Virus record (IMG/VR): IMGVR_UViG_3300046170_000191
Coordinates: 1 to 34,461 of that record
Reading direction: 5' to 3' (one strand)
DNA from: a virus
DNA length: 34,461 nt
Part shown: in pieces, positions 22,365 to 27,867 of the stretch
Numbering within the stretch: the stretch's first letter is position 1
Layout of the letters: each line of letters opens with the position of its first letter
The notes under the pieces: generated by a model
What the model saw: only the letters and a program-made list of their open reading frames with translations
Databases searched by the model: none
Told to the model about the DNA's origin: nothing
Position numbers and translations under genes: made by a program

Positions 22365-23585
22365 ATGGCAAACAAAATAGATTTAAATCCTAAGTACCAA
22401 ACGCTATTCAATAGTGATAGTAGATACTTTGTAATTACAGGAGGTAGAGGTTCCGGTAAATCATTTGCCGTAAACACCTTCTTAGTACTTCTAACATACG
22501 AACAGAATACAAAGACACTTTTTACTCGTTATACAATGAGTAGTGCCTCTATGAGTATTATACCTGAGTTCATGGAGAAGATAGAACTGATGGGGGTAGC
22601 TGAATTCTTTACTATTACAAAGACTGAGATTACCAATAAGCTAACCAATAGTTCCATATACTTTAGTGGGATTAAAACTGCAAGTGGAGACCAGACTGCA
22701 AAGCTGAAGTCAATTCAAGGGGTTAATACTTTTGTACTTGATGAGGCTGAAGAATTAAATGATGAGACTGGCTTTGACAAGATTGACTACTCCATTAGAA
22801 GTAAGGTTGCCAAAAATAGATGTATATTGATTCTAAACCCCTACTACAAAAGAACATTGGATATACCAAAGATTCTTCCAAAATAGAGGAATACCAGATG
22901 GATTTAACGGCACTAAAGAAGGGGTAACCTTATATCCACACAACCTACTTAGACAACGTTGACCACCTGTCTAAATCATTCGTTAACGAGATTGAAAAGA
23001 TTAAGGAACGTCGCCCAGAGAAGTACGCCCATCAAATTATGGGGGGTTGGCTACAAAAAGCAGAGGGAGTAGTATTTACTGATTGGCAAATAGGACAATT
23101 CAATACCGAGATAGATTCAATATTCGCACTTGACTTCGGATTTGCTCGAGATGCTTCAGCCCTGGTTGAAATTTGCGTTGACAAAGAAAGGAAAATAATT
23201 TGGTTAAAGGAACATCTTTATAAGAAAGGACTAGTAACCTCCCAGATATACGAGCATTGCCGTAGAGTAGCAGGTAGAAAGCTAATTGTGTGTGATAACT
23301 CGTGAGCCACGCCTTTTATCCGAAATGAAGATGAAGAACCCACCTTTAAACGTCACTCCGACTATAAAGAAGAAAGGAAGTATATTAAGTGGGATTGCTT
23401 TGATGCAGGACTACAATATCAACTTAGATGGGGAGAACTTAGTAAAAGAGTTCAATAACTATGTTTGGGATATTAGGGGGGTAAAGCCAGTCGACAACTA
23501 CAACCACCTTATCGATGCTAGTAGGTACGGAATTCAATATATATTGACTAGGAGTGTGCCTAAAGGAATGTATATTGTCAAGTAA
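22365..23585 (+). CDS. Terminase large subunit, interrupted by three +1 frame breaks
   Basis: ATG 22365 (a GTG at 22332 is also possible). Segment 1 carries Walker A GGRGSGKS (26-33) and Walker B FVLDEAEEL, ending with NPYYK. Segment 2, +1 frame from about 22855, reads HWIYQRFFQNRGIPDGFNG. Segment 3, +1 again from about 22931, reads YIHTTYLDNVDHLSKSF, KYAHQIMGGWLQKAEGVVF, the nuclease residue in FALDFGFARDAS, and VCDNS before TGA at 23302. Segment 4, +1 again, reads EPRLLSEMKMKNPP to DNYNHLIDASRYG. Joined, about 405 residues: a normal PBSX/Terminase_3 packaging ATPase-nuclease with all key motifs retained. As written, no single frame encodes it. Confidence 0.8.
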
Positions 23586-23604
23586 AATATTTTTATTATA
23601 TTGC
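23574..23604 (+). promoter_or_regulatory. Degenerate promoter-like copy at the terminase end
   Basis: ATTGTCAAGTAAAATATT then a TATATTG element at 23597-23603. It aligns with the promoter at 23699 (TTTGGCAGTTGGAATATT ... TATATTGC). If active it would start a short transcript of about 80 nt ending at the terminator at 23690. Confidence 0.3.
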
Positions 23605-23657
23605 AATAGATAATAAACCTTTTAAGTAAGGATGTTTTGTTTTTAGTTAATTTGTCT

Positions 23658-23690
23658 AGGGGGATTTAGAAATATTTCCCTCTTTTTTTT
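23658..23690 (+). terminator. Intrinsic terminator after terminase
   Basis: AGGGGGA pairs with TCCCTCT (7 bp, one G-U) with a 12-nt loop, then a run of T. The 170-nt gap 23586-23755 holds this terminator and the two promoter-like sites; no gene seen. Confidence 0.75.
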
Positions 23691-23698
23691 ATAATATG

Positions 23699-23729
23699 TT
23701 TGGCAGTTGGAATATTTTTTATATATTGC
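23699..23729 (+). promoter_or_regulatory. Promoter of the small early gene block
   Basis: TTTGGCAGTTGGAATA starts at 23699, followed after 19 nt by TATATTGC at 23722-23729, parallel to the ERF promoter. A perfect TAnnTTTG (TATGTTTG, 23695-23702) overlaps its first bases, so either could be the -7 element. Confidence 0.5.
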
Positions 23730-23755
23730 AGTATAATTTTAAAAAAGAGATAATT

Positions 23756-23932
23756 ATGAGAACAACGAAAAACAGTTTACGAATGAGGGAAATGGGCTTC
23801 AAGAATGGCTTAGAAGTATTGGCAAATGGAAACAATATTCATTCAGATAGCGACATCTGTCAGGTATTATTTACTGATTTTCCTGATGTAGCAAATAAGA
23901 TTACAGAATATTTAGACGAAATAAGCGAGTAA
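23756..23932 (+). CDS. Small hypothetical early protein
   Basis: 58 residues from ATG 23756; the longer frame from 23696 runs back through the promoter. Basic start (MRTTKNSLRMREMGFKNGLE) and an acidic end (FPDVANKITEYLDEISE). No family recognised. First gene after the terminase terminator, and spaced two bases from the next. Confidence 0.6.
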   Translation: MRTTKNSLRMREMGFKNGLEVLANGNNIHSDSDICQVLFTDFPDVANKITEYLDEISE

Positions 23933-23934
23933 TT

Positions 23935-24189
23935 ATGACAATTAAAAGCAAAGAAAACAGAGAATTAGATTTAGCAAGTCCAGAATTAAATATTACTGAG
24001 GCTGAGATTGCAACAGTTGGTTATGAATTCTATAAGTTTTTTATGACGTTCAAAGATGAGCTTTATAAAAACCACGAAAGGGATTTACAAGACCCAGCAA
24101 ATAAGTTTCATGACTTTATGGAGTTCCCAGTATATTGCTTTGGGGCATTTACAACATCTTATTTAGAGCATAAAGAAAAAGATATATAA
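23935..24189 (+). CDS. Hypothetical early protein
   Basis: 84 residues, mostly helical: LNITEAEIATVGYEFYKFFM, TFKDELYKNHERDLQDPANK, FPVYCFGAFTTSYLEHKEKD. No recognisable motif. Two bases between it and each neighbour indicate a single operon. Confidence 0.6.
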   Translation: MTIKSKENRELDLASPELNITEAEIATVGYEFYKFFMTFKDELYKNHERDLQDPANKFHDFMEFPVYCFGAFTTSYLEHKEKDI

Positions 24190-24191
24190 TT

Positions 24192-24386
24192 ATGATACGA
24201 AAAACTAGAACTGAGAAAACAGCCCCTGTTAGGCTTACAAATGAAGAAATAGACTTAATAATCCACCTCCTTTGGAATCAGCGATTAGAATACACTAGAT
24301 TAGAGAACTGGTCGCTAGTGGATGAGATGACAGAAACCATCGAGAAGTTTGATGAATTAGATGCCGAAGATTGTGAGCAAATTTAA
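24192..24386 (+). CDS. Hypothetical helical protein
   Basis: 64 residues: basic N-terminus then two acidic helices (LTNEEIDLIIHLLWNQRLEY, LVDEMTETIEKFDELDAEDC). The last 14 nt overlap a GTG-initiated gene. Confidence 0.6.
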   Translation: MIRKTRTEKTAPVRLTNEEIDLIIHLLWNQRLEYTRLENWSLVDEMTETIEKFDELDAEDCEQI

Positions 24387-24537
24387 TATTAAACTAGATA
24401 GTGACGAACTCCATATAGTGGAGACTGTATTAGCTCAAACTATTGGCAAAAGAAAAGCCTATAAGCTAAGTACAGCGGAGTACACCAAGCTACTCCTAAA
24501 TATAGACAAACAAATATTAAAACAACTAGAAAAATGA
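24373..24537 (+). CDS. Small hypothetical protein with GTG start
   Basis: 54 residues starting at GTG 24373, overlapping upstream by 14 nt and ending on the next ATG (ATGA). Sequence SKFNIKLDSDELHIVETVLA and AEYTKLLLNIDKQILKQLEK looks like a real helical protein. No in-frame ATG precedes it. Confidence 0.5.
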   Translation: MSKFNIKLDSDELHIVETVLAQTIGKRKAYKLSTAEYTKLLLNIDKQILKQLEK

Positions 24538-24764
24538 GAATAAGAGTACAAGACAAGAAGGGAAATGATTTGTGTACATTTAATGTAGGTGGTTTTCTTG
24601 GGGACAGAAAAGCGGGAGGAAACCATTTTAGGCTATCAGGATTTAAACGCTGTTCATTATCTGAAATACAAAAAGACCACATAGGCACTTTTGCATTTAT
24701 ACAAATAGAACAAGATTTTACTAACCAATTAAAACAACTGGAAGATGGAACAAGTAGTGAGTAA
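24534..24764 (+). CDS. Hypothetical protein
   Basis: 76 residues (MRIRVQDKKGNDLCTFNVGG then FLGDRKAGGNHFRLSGFKRC). Beta-rich first half, helical C-terminus. Overlaps the next small zinc-ribbon gene by 20 nt. No family recognised. Confidence 0.6.
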   Translation: MRIRVQDKKGNDLCTFNVGGFLGDRKAGGNHFRLSGFKRCSLSEIQKDHIGTFAFIQIEQDFTNQLKQLEDGTSSE

Positions 24765-24849
24765 TTGTTGCAACGCACCTTTATTGCCAATCGAAACAGA
24801 TTTCTGTTCAAACTGCTACGAGCATTGTGATGCAATACAATTAACCTAG
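24745..24849 (+). CDS. Tiny zinc-ribbon protein
   Basis: 34 residues with NCCNAP, then CSNC, then EHC: five cysteines and one His in a treble-clef-like spacing (CC-x11-C-x2-C). Such mini zinc ribbons are frequent in phages. Overlaps the upstream gene; its stop is followed at once by four AATTCAATA repeats. Confidence 0.55.
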   Translation: MEQVVSNCCNAPLLPIETDFCSNCYEHCDAIQLT

Positions 24850-24915
24850 CAATTCAATAGGGTTGTGAATTCAATACCCAAATGTGAATTCAATAGGTAT
24901 AAATTCAATAGGGGG
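24849..24915 (+). repeat. Four clustered AATTCAATA repeats
   Basis: AATTCAATAGG at 24851, GTGAATTCAATACCC from 24865, GTGAATTCAATAGGT from 24884, and AATTCAATAGGGGG at 24902. Spacing is 15-21 bases. The last copy runs into the terminator stem. The 234-nt gap 24850-25083 holds these, the terminator and a promoter; no gene seen. Confidence 0.7.
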
Positions 24916-24938
24916 TCAGAAATGGTCTCCTTTTTTTT
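24911..24938 (+). terminator. Intrinsic terminator with GAAA tetraloop
   Basis: GGGGGTCA pairs with TGGTCTCC (8 bp with G-U pairs) closing a GAAA tetraloop, followed by eight T. Confidence 0.8.
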
Positions 24939-25028
24939 GTTCCTTATTCTTATTTAGACTAGATATAAATTAACATTTTATCAACAAATTAATTAAAAAA
25001 GTGTAGGATTAATCGATTTTTTATTCCG

Positions 25029-25048
25029 TATATTTGTCAGGTGGAAAA
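25029..25048 (+). promoter_or_regulatory. Promoter/operator-like site before 25084 gene
   Basis: TATATTTG (-7 consensus) at 25029-25036 merges into TTTGTCAGGTGGAAAA at 25033-25048, a copy of the recurrent motif. The gene starts 36 nt later. Confidence 0.5.
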
Positions 25049-25083
25049 TCCACAAAGACAAATACTAACTAATAATTAAAGAC

Positions 25084-25311
25084 ATGGAAGAAACAAAGAT
25101 TTATCTAATTTTAAACGAGGTCGCTCTTCAATTTGTATCAAGAAATAGAGAACCTTTAAAATTTGAAAATTACGAAGATGCCAACAAATACGCTTCTTCA
25201 AATTGCCATCTTTGGAAAATTATCGAGGTTTGGTTTAAGGACAAATACATTTTTCACTTGCCAAATGTAAAAAGCGAAGATTTAAACGAATGGGGGAATT
25301 TATCAATTTAA
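25084..25311 (+). CDS. Hypothetical early protein
   Basis: 75 residues (MEETKIYLILNEVALQFVSR ... CHLWKIIEVWFKDKYIFHLP). Alternating beta-strand pattern; no motif recognised. First gene of a sub-block (25084-26295) in which C is at least as frequent as G on the coding strand, unlike the rest of the genome. Confidence 0.6.
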   Translation: MEETKIYLILNEVALQFVSRNREPLKFENYEDANKYASSNCHLWKIIEVWFKDKYIFHLPNVKSEDLNEWGNLSI

Positions 25312-25321
25312 CACTAAACAA

Positions 25322-25468
25322 ATGAGAAAACGATTTTTAGCCTTTTTAAGCAACCCAGGTAGACAACTGGACATTTACGACCTATTAACCCTTTTTGGCT
25401 GTTCACTAGCCTTATTTGTAGGGGTCATTTTATTATTCACATTAAACAATTTTATCAACTTAATTTAA
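25322..25468 (+). CDS. Small membrane protein
   Basis: 48 residues: a basic N-terminus (MRKRFLAFLSNPGR), then one membrane segment (TLFGCSLALFVGVILLFTL) and a short polar end. No family recognised. Confidence 0.55.
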   Translation: MRKRFLAFLSNPGRQLDIYDLLTLFGCSLALFVGVILLFTLNNFINLI

Positions 25469-25473
25469 CAACT

Positions 25474-25776
25474 ATGAAAACAAAAGTATATCAATTAGAA
25501 AGTCCAAGAAGTGGGAACGCTGTTCCTAATCAGTACGAAATCAGAACACGAACCAGCAAAGGAACAAAAGTTATGTTTCAATCTTATAATACTATAATTT
25601 GCGAAGTAAACGAAGGAGGAAATATTTACCTCGATTCTAATAGCTGGGATTATTCCAGGACAACCTTAAAATATTTGAAGCTGTTTTTATCAGATTTCAT
25701 TGGCACAATAAACACTGACCAAATAAGAAAGGCAATAACTCAAAAGAGATTTAAACTCAAAAACCTTAACAAATAA
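25474..25776 (+). CDS. Conserved phage protein (DUF8033-like)
   Basis: 100 residues. LESPRSGNAVPNQYEIRT, then FQSYNTIICEVNEGGNIYLD and SWDYSRTTLKYLKLFL form a pattern seen in many phage-encoded small proteins ('SPRSGNxVxNQF ... FQSYxSxIA ... WDYSRTT'), which I tentatively equate with DUF8033. Function unknown. It lies in the early block of small genes. Confidence 0.6.
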   Translation: MKTKVYQLESPRSGNAVPNQYEIRTRTSKGTKVMFQSYNTIICEVNEGGNIYLDSNSWDYSRTTLKYLKLFLSDFIGTINTDQIRKAITQKRFKLKNLNK

Positions 25777-25780
25777 AATC

Positions 25781-25954
25781 ATGAACCTTTACACATTGAC
25801 AAAACTTATTCAAGAGCTGGAGCAAATAAAAAATCCAACCTCCTACGATTTGAAAGTATTAAAATACTACAAAGAGAAAAAGAGCGAATTAATAAACAGA
25901 ATAAACGAGCAAATCAAATCATTTGAATTTGGCAATAAATCCTTTAAACTATGA
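25781..25954 (+). CDS. Small coiled-coil hypothetical protein
   Basis: 57 residues, helical and Lys/Glu-rich (LTKLIQELEQIKNPTSYDLK, YYKEKKSELINRINEQIKSF). Its stop overlaps the next ATG (ATGA). Confidence 0.55.
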   Translation: MNLYTLTKLIQELEQIKNPTSYDLKVLKYYKEKKSELINRINEQIKSFEFGNKSFKL

Positions 25955-26295
25955 GCAACTCAAAACAATTTAACCATAATTTACAAAAGGCAAAACGACA
26001 ACAACAAGCCGATAGAGAAATAATAGAAAACAAAAACTTATCTATTGACAATATAGAAGCAAGAGAGAACTATATTACAATGAGTCGCCCCTCATTTGAG
26101 GCAACCATCATGGGTAGAAAGTATGAAATATCAGCCACAGCTTATGGGGACACAATAGAAGATATACAAATAATTTCATCAGATACTTTTGAGCAAATAT
26201 ATTTTGAAGATGAGGAACTCAACAAAGAAATTGAGGAAGAGCTTTGTTTTATATTAAATAATCAAGACCGCTATAATATTTTAGGCGTTGTATAA
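25951..26295 (+). CDS. Hypothetical early protein
   Basis: 114 residues. Polar, Gln/Asn-rich N-terminus (KQFNHNLQKAKRQQQADREI), then a beta-strand region (FEATIMGRKYEISATAYGDT) and an acidic C-terminus (FEDEELNKEIEEELCFILNN). No family recognised. Last gene before a strong terminator and a 413-nt gap. Confidence 0.6.
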   Translation: MSNSKQFNHNLQKAKRQQQADREIIENKNLSIDNIEARENYITMSRPSFEATIMGRKYEISATAYGDTIEDIQIISSDTFEQIYFEDEELNKEIEEELCFILNNQDRYNILGVV

Positions 26296-26318
26296 ATAGA
26301 AATAAATTAAACATTTAG

Positions 26319-26340
26319 CCCCCTTTTTGGGGGTTTTTTT
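26319..26340 (+). terminator. Strong intrinsic terminator
   Basis: CCCCC-TTTTT-GGGGG followed by seven T; ends the 25084-26295 operon. Confidence 0.85.
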
Positions 26341-26659
26341 ATGGGGTAATTTTAGCTAACTACCTGGAAATCATTTAAAATATAATTAAAAAGGGTAGTT
26401 CGTCTTTAAAATATCAATTCATTTGACCAAATAACCTAATAAATTCAATCCAATAGGTAAATAAGCCTTTCTAAGGGCTTCAAACCACCTCAGCTATACC
26501 AATACACCAAAAAGATATAAAACCCGCTTAAAACGTCTCTAAATAGCCTTAAATAGCTTCTCAGTGTATTGTAGGTAGACCGAAATAAAAAAATATAAGG
26601 TACTCTAGGGAAATAAAATAGGGTATTGAGTAAGTAACCTACTCTCTACATAAACCATC
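26341..26659. other. Gene-free segment with reversed base skew
   Basis: No frame with a start codon of useful length on either strand. Counting 26401-26580 gives about 20 G and 40 C on the + strand, whereas coding strands elsewhere favour G. Contains a hairpin (AAGCCT / GGGCTT, 26463-26480), a variant AATTCAATCCAATAGG (26442-26457) and a GAGTA / TACTC inverted repeat (26628-26644). It ends at a reversed copy of the TGGCAGTTGGAAAA motif. It may be a minus-strand non-coding transcript or an origin-related segment. Confidence 0.4.
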
Positions 26660-26704
26660 TTTTCCAACTGCCATTGTAGATTCAATAGGTATTTTGTATA
26701 TTTG
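26660..26704 (+). promoter_or_regulatory. Composite promoter before 26709 gene
   Basis: In order: reversed TGGCAGTTGGAAAA motif (26660-26673), a -33-like ATTG (26673-26676), AGATTCAATAGG inside the 20-nt spacer (26679-26690), and -7 TATATTTG (26697-26704). The ATG follows four bases later and is itself within another AATTCAATAGG copy (26712-26722). Confidence 0.65.
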
Positions 26705-26708
26705 CAAT

Positions 26709-26939
26709 ATGAATTCAATAGGTATATTTAGCAGCTTCCAGTATGATGCGTTTCAATGGTGTGTGGAGAATGGAATTAAGGTTTATTGTTTGCCTAACAA
26801 AAAAGGTGATAAACTATTTGAGATAGAAATAAACAATAACGGAGAAATTATTCATAGTGGCAAAAAATATAAGAAAGACCAAGTAGATAATAAAATTTGG
26901 GAACTGTATTGCCATTACTATACTAAGTATAATATATAA
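26709..26939 (+). CDS. Hypothetical early protein, leaderless start
   Basis: 76 residues from ATG 26709; an in-frame TTG at 26694 lies inside the -7 element and is unlikely. First residues MNSIGIF are encoded by the AATTCAATAGG repeat. Body: FQYDAFQWCVENGIKVYCLP then a beta-rich IEINNNGEIIHSGKKYKKDQ. No family recognised. Its last codons (YTKYNI) overlap the first ACTAAGT iteron of site 2. Being monocistronic with a composite promoter, it may be a regulator. Confidence 0.6.
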   Translation: MNSIGIFSSFQYDAFQWCVENGIKVYCLPNKKGDKLFEIEINNNGEIIHSGKKYKKDQVDNKIWELYCHYYTKYNI

Positions 26940-27060
26940 CTAAGTATTATTATTTATATTTATATAGAACTAAGTGTAATACACTATGTATATAGTAAAG
27001 TACAAGTACTATACTAAGTTTATTATACTATGTATATATATCTGCCATTAAGGCACGTGG
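26920..27060. repeat. Origin- or operator-like site 2: iterons plus inverted box
   Basis: ACTAAGT at 26922, 26939, 26969 and 27013; ACTATGT at 26983 and 27027, all on the + strand. The box at 27023-27060 is the reverse complement of that at 15088-15125 (32/38 identical). AT-rich throughout, no gene; the tail module starts at 27101. Confidence 0.6.
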
Positions 27061-27100
27061 AATCTATAAGTACAAAAAACTAAAAGTAAATTATTTCAAT

Positions 27101-27805
27101 ATGGGTAAAAGAATAGAAATAGAAGTGCCAACATCTCTTGAGGATATTACTCTTGGGCAATATCAACACTATCTAAAAATACTAGACCAGAACGAAGGTG
27201 AAGATGCTAATGATTTTATAAATAAAAAGCTAGTAGAAATATTCTGTAATATAAAATTAAATGAAGTTGACTCTATCCCTCTTGTGGATTTTAATCGCAT
27301 TTTGGAAGTACTTGAAGAAGCGTTCAAGGAGAAATTTTCTTTAATACGTCATTTTGAATTAGGAGAAGTAGAAATGGGGTTTATACCTAAGTTAGACGAT
27401 ATGAGTTTAGGGGAGTATGTAGATGTTGAAGCATCTATTACTGATTGGCAAAATATCCATAAAGCGATGGGAGTGCTATATCGCCCAGTAAATTTTAAGA
27501 GTAAAGATAAGTATACTATTGCTCCTTATAAGCCAAATGATGATATGCAAGAGTGGATGAAACAAATGCCTCTTAGTGCTGTTATGAGTTGTATGGTTTT
27601 TTTTTACGATTTAGGGACAGAGTTATCGATAGCTTCCCTAGCTTATTTGGAGATGGAGATGAAGAGGGACAAGACCTCTCGGCTCAAGGAGGCTTTGGAA
27701 GAAAGTGGGGTTGGTATCAGTCAATTTATGGACTCGCTAAAGGAGACATCACAAAGTTTGACGAAGTTACAGAAGAACCAATATTTAAGTGTCTCACTTA
27801 CCTAA
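27101..27805 (+). CDS. Tail assembly chaperone-like protein (zero-frame product)
   Basis: 234 residues. N-terminal IEVPTSLEDITLGQYQHYLK then acidic helical sequence (EVLEEAFKEKFSLIRHFELG, MSLGEYVDVEASITDWQNIH), a pattern I know from Bacteroidota phage tail genes. First gene of the tail module, beginning 40 nt after repeat site 2. Up to about residue 168 the protein is convincing. After the T9 run at 27597-27605 a -1 frame carries conserved-looking sequence, as in the G/GT arrangement of siphoviral chaperones. The zero-frame end (SLTKLQKNQYLSVSLT) may be the short form's tail. Confidence 0.6.
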   Translation: MGKRIEIEVPTSLEDITLGQYQHYLKILDQNEGEDANDFINKKLVEIFCNIKLNEVDSIPLVDFNRILEVLEEAFKEKFSLIRHFELGEVEMGFIPKLDDMSLGEYVDVEASITDWQNIHKAMGVLYRPVNFKSKDKYTIAPYKPNDDMQEWMKQMPLSAVMSCMVFFYDLGTELSIASLAYLEMEMKRDKTSRLKEALEESGVGISQFMDSLKETSQSLTKLQKNQYLSVSLT

Positions 27806-27867
27806 CATTTGAAAAAGAGAAAAACGAATTAGAAACTAGAATGATACAAAAATCAATGAAGCGATGA
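27604..27867 (+). CDS. -1 frame extension of the chaperone-like gene (candidate programmed frameshift)
   Basis: Open in the -1 frame relative to 27101. The slippery heptamer T TTT TTT (27598-27604, part of nine T) is in the correct phase. From 27604 the frame encodes 87 residues, including GGFGRKWGWYQSIYGLAKGD, ITKFDEVTEEPIFKCLTYLT and FEKEKNELE, which look like real conserved protein, unlike the zero frame there. Its TGA (27865-27867) overlaps the next ATG (ATGA), matching the coupling style of the operon. The fusion would be 255 residues. A miscounted T run is the alternative explanation. Confidence 0.6.
   Translation, partial: LRFRDRVIDSFPSLFGDGDEEGQDLSAQGGFGRKWGWYQSIYGLAKGDITKFDEVTEEPIFKCLTYLTFEKEKNELETRMIQKSMKR

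Noticed and set aside
24440-24835. 131-codon minus-strand frame with a hydrophobic end
   Set aside because: Antisense to three small genes that overlap in the usual coupled way; no supporting start signals.
24849-24915. Short CRISPR-like array from the AATTCAATA repeats
   Set aside because: Repeats are about 10-15 bases with spacers of only a few bases and uneven spacing; no cas genes.
26694-26708. TTG start giving five extra residues to the 26709 gene
   Set aside because: Lies inside the -7 promoter element, so would not be transcribed.
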